A stretch of DNA of 64,000 nt, from NCBI RefSeq assembly GCF_051020765.1, contig NW_027469366.1:1-64000 (forward strand). Direction: 5' to 3'. The DNA comes from Lasioglossum baleicum (taxonomy: Eukaryota > Arthropoda > Insecta > Hymenoptera > Halictidae). A program made the position numbers and the translations under genes. Positions 1 through 13,700 of this stretch are shown piece after piece (the stretch's first letter is position 1; every line of letters begins with the position of its first letter). A model generated the notes under the pieces. It searched no databases, was not told the origin of the DNA, and saw nothing but the letters and a program-made list of their open reading frames with translations.

Positions 1-3000
1 AATAAAATTTGAAATCACTAGAAAAAATCATTCAATAGAACAAATATTCATATCATATACGCAATAAAATTAGTTCTCCACAATACTAGTCTTAAGTATC
101 AGTAGAGCAAATATTAAAATTATATATGCAATAAAATTAGAATGTCACAATACTAGTCGAATGTATCAGTAAGGCAAATTTTCATATTATATATGCAACA
201 AAATTAGCTCACCACAATACTAGACGAAAATATAAGTAGAGCTAAGTTTCATATTATAGATGCAATAAATTTAGCTCACCACAATACTAATCGAACATAT
301 CAGTAGAGCAAATTTTTATATCATATATGCAATAATGTTAGCACACCACAATACCAGTCGAAAATTACAATAGATTAAATTTTACACAATAAAATTTGTC
401 AACAGTTGAAAATTTAAGTAGAACGAATTTTCCTATTATATACGCAATAAAATGAACTACCCTCAATACTAGTTGAAAATATCAATAGAACAAATTTTCA
501 TATTATATATGCAGTAAAATTAGCACACCACAATACTAGTCGAATATATCAGTAGAGGAAATATTCATATTATATATGCAATGATACTAGCTCACCACAA
601 TAACTAGTCGAATATATCAGTGGAGCAAACTTTCATATTATATATGCAATAAAATTATCTCACCACAATACTAGACGAAAATATCACTAGATAAAGTTTT
701 ACACAATAAAATTTGTCATCAGTAGAAAATTTCATTCAATAGATCAAATCTTCATACTATATACGCAATTAAATCCGCTCACCACAATACTAGACGAAAA
801 TATAAGTAGAGCTTATTTTCATATTATATATGCAATAAATTAAGCTCACCACAATACTAATCTAACATATCAGTAGAGCAAATTTTTATATCATATATGC
901 AATAATGTTAGCACACCACAATACTAGTCGAAAATTACAATAGATTAAACTTTACACAATAAAATTTGTCAACAGTTGAAAATTTAAGTAGAACGAATTT
1001 TCTCATTATATACGCAATAAATGTGCTCCCCTCAATACTAGTTGAAAATATCAATAGAACAAATTTTCATATTATATATGCAGTAAAATTAGCTCACCAC
1101 AATACTAATCTAAAATATCAGTAGTGATAATTTTCATATTATATATGGAATAAAATTAGCTCACCACAGTACTAGTCGGAAATATCAGTAGAACAAATTT
1201 TCGTATTGCATATACAATAAAATGAGCTCACCTCAATACTAGTCGAAAATATCGGTACAGCAAATTTTCATATTATATATCCAATAAAATTAGCTCACCA
1301 CAATACTAGTCGTATATAGCAGTAGAGAAAACTTTCGTATTAAATATGCGATAAAATTTGCTCACCACAATACTAGTCGAAAATATCACTAGATCAAATT
1401 TTGCACAATAAAATTTGAAATCACTAGAAAAAATCAGTCAATAGAACAAATCTTCATATTATATACGCAATAAAATCAGCTCACCACAATACTAGACGAA
1501 AATATCAGTAGAGCAAATTTTCATATAATATATGCAATAACAAAAGCTAACTACAATACTAGTCGAAAATATCAGTAGAACAAATTTTCATGTTATATAT
1601 GCAACAAAATTAGCTCACCACAATACTAGTCTTAAATATGAGTAGAGCAAATATTAAAATTATATATGCAATAAAAATAGAACGTCACAATACTAGTCGA
1701 AAGTATCAGTAAGGCAAATTTTCATATTATATATGCAACAAAATTAGCTCACCACAATACTAGTTGAAAATATCAGTAGAGGAAATATTCATATTATATA
1801 TGCAGTGATACTAGCTCACCACAATACTAGTCGAATATATCAGTAGAGCAAACTTTAATATTATATATGCTTTAACATCGGCTAACCCCAATACTAGTCG
1901 AAAATATCAGTAGAGAAAATTTTCATATAATATATACAATAAAGTTGGCTCACTACAATACTATTCGAAAATACCAGTAGAGCATAATTTTATATTATAA
2001 ATGGAATGAAATTAGCTCACCACAATACTACTCGAAAGTATCAGTAGAACAAATTTTCATATTATATATGCAATAAAATTAGCTCACCACAATTCTAGCC
2101 GAAAGTATCAGTGGAGGAAATTTTCATATTATATATGCTATGAAATTAGCATACCACAATAATAGTCGAATATATCACTAGGTCAAGTTTTACAAAATAA
2201 AATTTGTCATCAGAAGAAAATTTCATTCAATAGATCAACTCTTCATATTATAGACGCAATTAAATAAGCTCACCACAATACTAGACGAAAATATAAGTAG
2301 AGCAAATTTTCATATTATATATGCAACAAAATTAGCTCACCGCAATACTAGTTGAAAATATCAGTAGTGGAAATTTTCATATTATATATGAAATGATACT
2401 AGCTCACCACAATACCAGTCGAATATATCAGTAGAGCAAACTTTCATATTATATATGCAATAAAATTATCTCACCACAATAGTAGACGAAAATATCACTA
2501 GGTCAAGTTTTACAAATAAAATTTGTCCTCAGAAGAAAATTTCATTCAATAGATCAACTCTTCATATTATATACGCAATTAAATAAGCTCACCACAATAC
2601 TAGACGAAAATATAAGTAGAGCTCAATTTCGTATTATATATGTAATAAATTTAGCTCACCACAATACTAATCGAACATATCAGAAGAGCAAATTTTCATA
2701 TCATATATGCAATAAAATTAGCTCACCACAATACTAGACGAAAATAACAATAGAGCAAATATTACACAATAAAATTTGTCAACACTAGAAAATTTCAAAA
2801 GAACTAATTTTCATATTATATACACAGAAAATTAGCTCACCGCAATACTAGTCGAAAATATCGGTACAGCAAATTTTCATATTATATATCCAATAAATTA
2901 GCTCACCACAATGCTAGTCGTATATAACAGTAGAGAAAACTTTCGTATTAAATATGCGATAAAATTTGTTCACCACAATACTAGTCGAAAATATCACTAG

Positions 3001-5780
3001 ATCAAATTTTGCACAATAAAATTTGAAATCACTAGAAAAAATCAGTCAATAGAACAAATCTTCATATTATATACGCAATAAAATCAGCTCACTACAATAC
3101 TAGACGAAAATATCAGTAGAGCAAATTTTCATATAATATATGCAATAACAAAAGCTAACCACAATACTAGTCGAAAATATCAGTAGAGCAAATTTTCATG
3201 TTATATATGCAACAAAATTAGCTCACCACAATACTAGTCTTAAATATCAGTAGAGCAAATATTAAAATTATATATGCAATAAAATAGAACGTCACAATAC
3301 TAGTCGAAAGTATCAGTAAGGCAAATTTTCATATCATATATGTCATGAAATTAGCTCACCACAATACTAGACGAAAATAACAATAGAGCAAATATTACAC
3401 AATAAAGTTTGTCAACACTAGAAAATTTCAAAAGAACTAATTTTCATATTATATACACAAAAAAATTAGCTCACCGCAATACTAGTTGAAAATATCAGTA
3501 GAGGAAATATTCATATTATATATGCAGGGATACTAGCTCACCACAATAATAGTCGAATATATCAGTAGAGCCAACTTTAATATTATATATGCTTTAACAT
3601 CAGCTAACCCCAATACTAGTCGAAAATATCAGTAGAGAAAATTTTCATATAATATATACAATAAAGTTGGCTCACTACAATACTATTCGAAAATACCAGT
3701 GGATCATAATTTTATATTATATATGCAATAAAATTAGCTCACCACAATTCTAGCCGAAAGTATCAGTGGAGGAAATTTTCATATTATATATGCTATGAAA
3801 TTAGCATACCACAATAATAGTCGAATATATCTGTAGAGAAAATTCTCATATTTTATGTGCAATAATATTAGCTCACCACAATGCTAGTCGAAAATATCAG
3901 TATTGAAAATTTTCATATTATATATGCAATTAAATTAGATCACCACAGTTATAGCCGATAATATCAGTAGAGGAAATTTTTCATATTATATATGCAATAA
4001 AACTAGCCCACCCAATACTAGTGGAAAGTATCAATGGAACAAATTTTCATATTATATATGCAACAAAATTAGCTCATCACAATACTAGCCGAAAATTTCA
4101 CTAGATCAAATTTTGCACAATAAAATTTGAAATCACTAGAAAAAATCATTCAATAGAACAAATATTCATATCATATACGCAATAAAATTAGCTCACCACA
4201 ATACTAGACGAAAATATCAGTAGAGCAAATTTTCATATTATATATGCAATAACATCAGCTAACCACAATACTAGTCGAAAATATCAGTAGAACAAATTTT
4301 CATGTCATGTATGCAACAAAATTAGATCACCACAATACTAGTCTTAAGTATCAGTAGATCAAATGTTAAAATTATATATGCAATAAAATTAGAACGTCAC
4401 AATACTAGTCGTAGGTATCAGTAAGGCAAATTTTCATATTATATATGCAACAAAATTAGCTCACCACAATAGTAGTTGAAAATATCAGTAGAGGAAATAT
4501 TCATATTATATATGCAATGATACCAGCTCACCACAATACTAGTAGAATATATCAGTAGAGCAAGCTTTCATATTATATATGCAATAAAATTATCTCACCA
4601 CAATACAAGACGAAAATATCACTAGAACAAGTTTTACACAATAAAATTTGTCATCAGTAGAAAATTTCATTCAATAGATCAAATCTTCATATTATATACG
4701 CAATTAAATTAGCTCACCACAATACTAGACGAAAATATAAGTAGAGCTAATTTTCATATTATATATCCAATAAATTTAGCTCACCACAATACTAATCTAA
4801 CATATCAGTAGAGCAAATATTTATATCATATATGCAATAATGTTAGCACACCACAATACTAGTCGAATATATCAGTAGTGGAAATTTTCATATTATATAC
4901 GCAATTATGTTAGCTCACAACAATACTAGTGGAAAATAGCTGTATTGCATACTTTCATATTATATTCGCAATAAAATTAGCTCACCTCAATACTGGACGA
5001 AAATATCAGTAGAGCAAATTTTCATATTATATATGCAATATCATCAGCTAACCACAATACTAGTCGAAAATATCAGTAGAGAAAATTTTCATATAATATA
5101 TTCAATAAAGTTAGCTCACTTCAATCCTTGTCGAAAATACCAGTAGAGCATATTTTTATATTATAAATGCAATAAAATTAGCTCACCACAATACTACTCG
5201 AAAGTATCAGTAGAGCAAATTTTCATATTATAAATGCAATAAAATTAGCTCACCACAATTCTAGTCGAAAGTATCAGTAGAGGAAATTTTCATATTATAT
5301 ATGCTATGAAATTAGCATACCACAATAATAGTCGAATATATCTCTAGAGAAAAGTCTAATATTATATGTGCAATAATATTAGCTCACCACAATGCTAGTC
5401 GAAAATATCGGTAGAGAAAATTTTCATATTATATATGCAATTAAATTAGATCACCACAATTATAGCCGATAATATCAGCAGAGCAAATTTTTCATATTAT
5501 ATATGCAATAAAACTAGCCCACCCAATACTAGTGGAAAGTATCAATAGAACAAATTTTCATGTTATATATGCAACAAAATTATCTCACCACAATACTAGT
5601 CTTAAATATCAGTAGAGCAAATATTAAAATTATATATGCAATAAAACTAGAACGTCACAATACTAGTCGAAAGTATCAGTAAGGCAAATTTTCATATTAT
5701 ATATGCAACAAAATTAGCTCACCACAATACTAGTTGAAAATATCAGTAGAGGAAATTTTCATATTATATATAAGGTCTCC
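1..5780 (+). repeat. Satellite family A, 67-bp monomers in higher-order blocks
   Basis: This is a tandem array of an AT-rich 67-bp monomer. Landmark motifs are GCTCACCACAATACTAG, CGAAAATATCAGTAGAGC and TTTTCATATTATATATGC. Two consecutive GCTCACC landmarks at 207 and 274 show the 67-bp step. Signature variant monomers recur in long blocks. The variant containing CAGTAAGGCAAATTTT has AAGGC at about 171, 1711, 3318, 4423 and 5681. The variant containing GAAATCACTAGAAAAAATC starts at 11, 1417, 3025 and 4129. The stretches from about 1,380 and about 2,990 are nearly identical for more than 300 bp, at an offset of 1,608. This marks higher-order repeats of uneven length (about 1.1-1.6 kb) and so more recent amplification than the rest of the window. 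The array runs off the left edge, so its full length is unknown. No gene is seen. Confidence 0.93.
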
Positions 5781-8700
5781 ACAATACTTGTCGAATATAT
5801 CAGTAGGGAAAATTGACATATTATATATACAATGAAATTAGATCACCACAATACTAGTCGAAAACATCATTAGAGCAAACATTCACATCATATATACAAT
5901 AAAATAAGTTCACCACAATACTAGTTGAAAATATTAATAGGACAAATTTTACAGGTTAAAATATGTCGACAGCAGAAAGCTTCAATAGAACGAATTTTCA
6001 CTTAATATATGCAATAAAATTAGCTAACTACAATACCAGTCGAAAATATCAGTAGAGCACATTTTCATATTATATACGCAATAACATAAGCTCACCACAA
6101 TACTAGTCGAAGATATCACTAGAACTACTTTTCATATTGCATATGCAATAAAATTGGATCATCACCATTCTAGTTGAAAATATCGGTAGAGCAAATTATC
6201 ATATTATATATGCAATAGAATTAGTTCAACACAATACTAGTCGAAAATATCAGGAGATAAAATTATCATACCATACATACAATAAAATTAACTCCCACAA
6301 TACTAGTCGAAAATATGGGTGGAGCACATTTTCATATTATATATGCAATAAAATAATCTCACCAAAATACTAGTCGAAAATATCAGTTGAGCAAATTTTC
6401 ATATTATACATGCAATAAAATTAGCTCCCCAAAATCTTAGCCGAAAATATCAGTAGAGAAAATTTTTCATATTATATACGCAATAAAATTAGCTCACCAA
6501 GAATATGCTAGTCGAAAATAACGATAGATCAAATTTTCATATAATATATATGTAATAAAGTTAGCACACCACAGTACTAGTCGAATATATCGGTACATCT
6601 AATTATCATATTATACATGGAATATACTTAGCTCACCACAACACTAGTTGAAAATATTAATGCAGCAAATTTTTTAACAATAAAACTTTTCAAGAGAAGA
6701 AAACCTCAAATCAACAAATTTTCATATTGTATAGGCACTAAAATTAGCTCACCACTATAATTGTCGGAAATATGAATAGAGGAAATTTTACACGATAATA
6801 TTTGTCAACAGTGGAAAGTTTCAATAGGACAAATTTTCATATTATATACGCAATAAAATTAGCTCACCACAATAATAGTGGACATACCATTAGAGCAAAT
6901 TTTCATATTATATATGCAATAAAATTATCTCGCCGGAATACTAGTCGATAATATCAATACAGTAAATTTAACACAAAACAATTTGCCAGCAGTAGAACAT
7001 TTCAGTACTACAAATTTTCATATTATACAAGCAACAAAATTAGCTCACCGCACTACTAGCCGACAATATCACCAGAACAAATTACACACAATAAAATTTT
7101 TCAACAGTAGCAAATATCATAACAACAAATTTTCATATTATATACGCAATAAAATTAGCTCACAACAATACTAGTCAAAAATATCAATAGAGGAAATTTT
7201 ACACGGTAAAATTTGTCAACAGTACAAGATTTCAATACAACATAAGTTTATATTATACAAGCAGTAAAATTAGCTCACCGCAATACTAGCCGAGAATATC
7301 AGTAGAGCTAGTTTTCATATTATACATCGTATAAAATTAGCTCACCATAATACTAGTCGAAAATATCAGTACAGCAAATTTTTATAATATATATGCAATA
7401 AAAAAAGCTCACCACAATACTAGTCGAAAATATCAGTAGAGCAAATTTTCATCTTATATATGCAATAAAATTAGCTCCCAAGGATACTAGGTGAAAATAT
7501 CAGTAGAGCACATTTTCATGTTAGATATGCAATAATATTATATCATCCAAATACTTGTCAAAAATATCATTAGAGCAAATTTTCATATTATACGCGCAAT
7601 GAAATTAGCTCACCACAATACTGGACGAAAATATCAATACAGCTAATTTTAAACAGTAAAATTTGTCAGCAGTAGAAAATTTCAATAGAACAAATTTTGA
7701 TATTATATATGCACTAAATTTACACATCGCAATACAAGTCGAAAATATCAGTAGTGCAAATTTTCATATTATATATGCGATAAAATTAGCTCACCTTAAT
7801 ACTAGTCGAAAGTACCAATGGAACAAATTTTACACAATAAAATTTGTCAAGTGTTGAAAATTTCAATACAACAAATTTTCAAATCATATACGCAAAAAGT
7901 TAGCTCACCACAATAGTAGTCGAAAATATCAGTAGAGCAAGTTCTCAAATTATATATGCTATAAAATTAGGTCACCACATTACTAGTCGAATATTTCAGT
8001 AGAGCATATTTTCATATTATATATGCAATAAAATTTGCTCACCACAATACTAACGGAAAATATCAGTAGAGAAAACTTTCACATTATATACCAATAAAAT
8101 TAGCTCACCAAAATACTAGTCGAAAATAACAGTCGAGCAAATTTTAAGCAATAAAGTATGTCAACAGTAGAAAACTTCAGTACCACAAATTTTCATACTA
8201 TACATGCAATAAAATTAGTTCACCGCAATACTAGTCGAAAATATCAGTAGTGCTAGTTTTCATATATACATCGTATAAAATTAGCGCACCACAGAACTAG
8301 TCCAAAACAACAGTACATCAATTTTTCATATTGTATATGCAATAAAATTAGCTCACCACGGTACTAGTCGAAAATATCAATAGAGCAAATTTTACACAAT
8401 GAAATTTTTGCCAACATTAGCAAATAAAAATAGAACAAATTTTCATAAAGTATACCCAATAAATTTAGCTCAAGACAATACTAGTCGAAAATATCAGTAG
8501 AGCAAATTTTCATGTTATATATGCGATAAAATTAGCTCACCACATTGCTACTCAAAAATATAAGTAGAGCAAATTTTCATATTATATATGCAATAAAATT
8601 AGGTCAACAGAATTCTAGTCGAAAATATCAGTACAGCAAATTTTCATATTATATATGCAATAAAATTAGCTCACCGCAATTCTAGTCGAAAATATCAGTA

Positions 8701-10647
8701 GACCAAATTTTCATATTATATATGCAAGAAAATTAGCTCACCGCAATAATAGTCGAAAATATGATTGCAGCAACTTTTACACAGTTAAATTTGTCAACAG
8801 TAGAAGATTGCAATGCAAAAAATTTTCATATTATATATGCAATGAAATTAGATCATCACGATACAATTCGAGAATATCAGCAGAGCATGTTAACATATTA
8901 CAAATGCAATAAAATTAGCTAACCACAATACTAGCCGAAAATATCAATACAGCAAATTTAACACAATAAAATTTGTCAGCAGTAGCAAATATCATTACAA
9001 CAAGTTTTCATATTATATATGCAATAAAATTAGCTCAACACAATACTAGTCGAAAATATCAATAGAGGAAATTTTACACGATAATATTTGTCAACAGTAG
9101 AAGACTTCAATACACCATATTTTTATATTATACATGCAATAAAATTAGCTCACCGCAATACTAGTCGATAATATCAGTAGAGAAAGTTTTCATATTATAT
9201 ATAGAATAGAATTAGCTAACCACAATACTAGTCGTAAATATCAGTATAGCAAATTTTCGTATTGCATATGCAGTAGAATTAGCTCACCACATTACTAGTC
9301 GATAATAGCAATAGAGCAAATTTTAAACAATAAAATTTGTCATTAGTAGAAAATCTCAAATCAACAAATTTTCATTCTGTAAATGCACTTTAATTAGCTC
9401 ACCACAATACTAGTCGATAATATCAATACAGCATATTTTACACAATAAAATTTGTCAACAGTAGAAAATTTCAGCGGAACAAATTTTCATATTATATACG
9501 CAATAAAATTAGCTCACCACAATAGTAGTCGAAAATATGAATATTGCATATTTTACACAATAAAATTTGTCAGGAGTAGAATATTTCAGTAGAACAAATT
9601 TCCATATCATGTACGGATTGAAATGAGCTGACCACAATACTAGTCGAACATATAAATAGAGCAATTTTTACACAATAAACTTTGTCAACAGTAGGAAATT
9701 TCAATTCAACAAATTCTCATATTATATGTGCAATAAGATTAGCACACACGATACTAGTCGAGAGTATGAAAAGAGCAAATTTTACACAATAAAATTTGTC
9801 GGCAGTAGAAAATTTCAATAGAACAATCTTTCATATTATATACGCAGTAACAATAGCTCACCGCAATACTAGTCGAAATTATCAATAGCGCAAATTCTAC
9901 ACAATAAAATTTGTCAACAGTAGAAAATTCCAATGCAACAAATTTTCATATTATATATGCAAAAAATTTAGCTCCTGAATACTAGTCGAAAATATCAGTA
10001 GAGCAATTTTTCATATTATATATGCAATAATATTAGCTCACAACAATACTAGTCGAAAATATCAGTAGTGCAAATTTTCATATTATATATACAATAAAAT
10101 TAGGTCAATAGAATTCTAGTCGAAAATATAAATAGAGCAACTTACACACAATAACATTTGTCATCGGTAGATAATTTCAATAGAACAAATTTTCATATTA
10201 TATACGCAATAAAATTTGCTCACCACAGTATTAGTCCAAAATATCAGTAGAGCATATTTTCATATTATATATGCAATAAAGTTAGCTCAGCACAGTACTA
10301 GTCGAATATATGAGTAGGTCAAATTTTACACAATAAAATTTGACAACAGCAGAAAATTTCAATACAACATGATTTCATATTTGATATGCAACAGAATTTG
10401 CTCGCCACAATTCTAGTTAAAAATATCAAAGAGCAAATTTTACACAAAAAAATTTGTCAACAGTAGAATATTTCAATACAACAAATTTTCATATTATATG
10501 CGCAATAAGTTAGCTCACCATAATACTAGCTGAAAGTATAAGTAGAGCAAATTTTCATGTTATATATGCAATGAAATTAGCTCTGCACAGTACTAGATGA
10601 AAATATCAATGGAGTAAATTTTACACAATTATATTTGTCAACAGTAG

Positions 10648-10648
<1 letters not shown>
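5781..10648 (+). repeat. Satellite family A, older part with 67-bp and 48-bp monomers
   Basis: The same 67-bp family continues, but copies are more diverged and the higher-order signatures of the left part are absent. Many 67-bp units are followed by a 48-bp unit carrying ACACAATAAAATTTGTCAAC and AGTAGAAAATTTCAATAGAAC. This pairing gives a frequent composite period of about 115 bp. The 48-bp unit aligns to the 67-bp unit if two short blocks are removed (TATTATATATG-like and CACAATACT-like), so it is most likely a deletion derivative. A truncated monomer near 5,770-5,790 marks the boundary with the higher-order part. The array ends inside a 48-bp-type monomer directly against the (AT)n tract. 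Short open frames here (for example 6983-7174 and 7663-7857) are monomer sequence, not genes. Confidence 0.93.

Positions 10649-10702
<54 letters not shown>
10649..10702. repeat. (AT)n microsatellite with short (GT)n tail at the A/B boundary
   Basis: An uninterrupted alternating AT tract runs from about 10,650 to 10,696 and is followed by three GT steps. It sits exactly between the last family A monomer and the first family B monomer, so it marks the junction of two unrelated satellites. It may have grown at the junction by slippage, or it may be a breakage-prone tract where the arrays were joined. The sequence does not decide between these. Confidence 0.97.
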
Positions 10703-13700
10703 TAATTCACGCTACAAATATTAAAGTAGAGTGTCCAACTGTTCTAGATCGTTACATATGTGTATGATCTGATCCTCTTTATCGAAGGCCTTATCATCCG
10801 ATATGCTTACCCCCTATATCTAGGGTATAGCTTCCTGTTCAGAGAAACACATTAGTGTACATTTTAACGATGGGCGCTTTAATTTCATAAATGGAGCAGA
10901 AGACTGAGTGTCAAACCGTTCTAGAACGTACCCACCTATATTGAGAATTGATCGGCTATGTCAACAGCGGCAATCCTGTGGTTCAGAGATCTAAATGAGG
11001 TATTCCGCGAGTAAATCTGCTGTTTAGCATGGCCATTAGACACCATATTTCACGGTGTAAATACTAAGATACACAGAAAAATCGTGGATGCACGTTACGC
11101 TTTGGTATAATGTCAAAAGATTTTCCGTAGACCTTACCCTTCAAGAATATAACCTGCTGCATCGAGAGTATAACTTCGACTGCAGAGAAAGGAATTACAA
11201 TACATTTTAGTGACGCGCACCTTAATTTCATGTATGAATTAGAAGGTCGAGGGTCAATGCTCTCGAAAACGTTGTCTCCCTCTGTGAGATGCTAGCGGAT
11301 ACGTCAATCGCTTCATCTATTCCTCGATTCCGAAATTGAAATCAGGTATTCCTGGTGAAAATCAGCTGAAAAGTATTGGCAGTAAACACCTTAGTTAACG
11401 GTTTGATCATTAAAGTAGAGCGTCATACCTTTTGTGTGCGTTACCAATTGATATAAAGTCAAACATTTTACCGATAGCCTTACCTTCCGCGATCCCCAGT
11501 GGCTTTGTCTAGAGTATACTTCGTCCTTAGAACAAGAAGATAATATTCATTTCAGGCACGGAAACCCTAACTTCGTGTTTTAATTTGGATGCCGAGTGTC
11601 AAGCATTTCGAGAACGTTACCGCACTATTTGATATTCGAAAGTGTAGGTCAATAGCTTCAGCTATCCTGTTTCTCCGAGAATTAGATCCTCTATCACGGG
11701 AGTAAATCTGCCGAACAAATATTGGCAATTGACACCTATTTTCACGCCTACAATACTAATGTAGGGTGTCAAACTGTAGGAGTTCACTACCAATTCGAAT
11801 AAAGTCATTCCTTTAACCGAATACTAACCTTAGGAGAAACTAACCAACTCTAGCGGGTGCCTTGCTTAAAGTTCACAGACGCAAATTAGTCGAAATTTTA
11901 GCAGACGGACACGTCATTTTCATGCATGAGTAGTAAAATGGAGAGTCAGACAGTTCGAGAACGTTTCCACCTTCGTCGAGAGTCGATCGGCTATGTCAAT
12001 TGCTACCTTAATCCTGAGATTCCGAGAATCAAACCAGGTATTCCGAGAGTATATCCGCTGAAGAGTGTTGGCAATTGACATATTATTTCACGGTTTCAAT
12101 ATTAATGTATGGCGCGAAACCGTTTTACAGGGTTACCAATTCATATAAAGTCGACGGCCTTATTATCACACCTTGTTTTCATTCTTCAATAGCAAAATCG
12201 AGAGTCAAACCATTCGAGATCATTACCACCATCTTTGAGTACCGAAAGCATGAGTCAGTTTCGCCTATCCTGTGATTCTGAGGTCTAGCCAGGTATATCT
12301 GTAGTAAATTCTCTGTTCAGCATTGGTAATAGTCACCCTAATTGACAGTATAAATATTATAGAAAGGAGTTAAACCGATGTGCAATGTTACCTATTGCTA
12401 CATAGTCAAACTTCCTACCGATGGTCTTACCCCCCGAGATCCTAACCCACTGTATCGTGAGTATCACTTCGTGGCGAGAGAAACACATATGTATACATTT
12501 TTGTGATGGGCACCATAGTTCCATGTATGAATTACAAAAACAAGAGACAATCCGTTGAAGAAAGTTACCGACTTCTTTGAGTGTCGACCGGCTTAGACAA
12601 TAGCTTCACCAATCCTGCGAATCCGCCAGTCAAACCAGGCATTCCGGAAGTAAATGCACTGTACAGAATTGGCACTCGATTCCTTAATTCGGAGATTAAT
12701 TATTAAAATAGGACGTCACACCGTGTGAGAACGTTATTAATTGCTATAAAGTCAAACGTTTTACAGAATACCTTACCGTCCGAGAACCTAATCCGCGGTA
12801 TGGAGAATATAGTTACCTGTTTAGGGAAACACATTAATATACAATTTAGTGACGGCACCTTAAATTCAGGCATGAATTAGAAGATCGTGGGTCAAATCGC
12901 TCGGAAACGTTATCAACTTCTGCGAGAGACGAACGGCTGAGTCAATAGTTTCAGCTATCCCGTGATTCGGAGAGTCGAGCCAGGTATTCCGAGAGTCAAT
13001 CCGCAGTACAGTATTGGCAATGGACACCTTAATTTATGGTGTAAATAGTAATATAAAGAATCCAACTATCGTGGAACGGTACCTACTTGTATATGGTCAG
13101 ATTCCGTACAGGATACCACACCCTCCAAGAGCCTAACCCGCTGCAGCAAATGTCGTGCATTGCGTTCAAGGAATCAAATTAGTAGACACTTTAGCAGATG
13201 GACACGTTAATTAGATGTAGCAATAGGAAGATAGAGGGTCGAACCTTTCAAGGACGGTACCACCATATGTGAGAGATGAACGGCGAAGTCAATAGCTTCA
13301 CTTATCCTGTGGTTCGCACAGTCAAACCAGGTATTCCGTAAGAAAGTCCAATGACGCGGATTGGAAATAGACACCTTAATTCGAAGTGTGAATATTGAAG
13401 TAGATTGTCAAAATGCTTGAGAGTGTTACGAATTGGTATAAAGTCAAAAGTAATAGTGAAGCCCTTACCGTCCATGAACCTAACCCGCTGAATCGAGATT
13501 ATAAACTCGTGTTCAGAGAAGGAAGATAGTCTTCATTTCAGTGACGGGCACCTTAACTTCATGTATAAACAAGAAGATGGATGGTCAAATCGTACGGGAT
13601 CGTTATAACATTCTCTGAGTGTACGAACAGCTAAGTCAAATGCATCACGTAACCTGCGATTCCGAGAGTCAGACTAGGTTCTCTGGGAGTAAATCCGCTG

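Noticed and set aside
1..10648. Regular direct repeats that might suggest a CRISPR array
   Set aside because: The whole 67-bp period is repeated. There are no unique spacers between constant repeats, and no cas-like genes are nearby.
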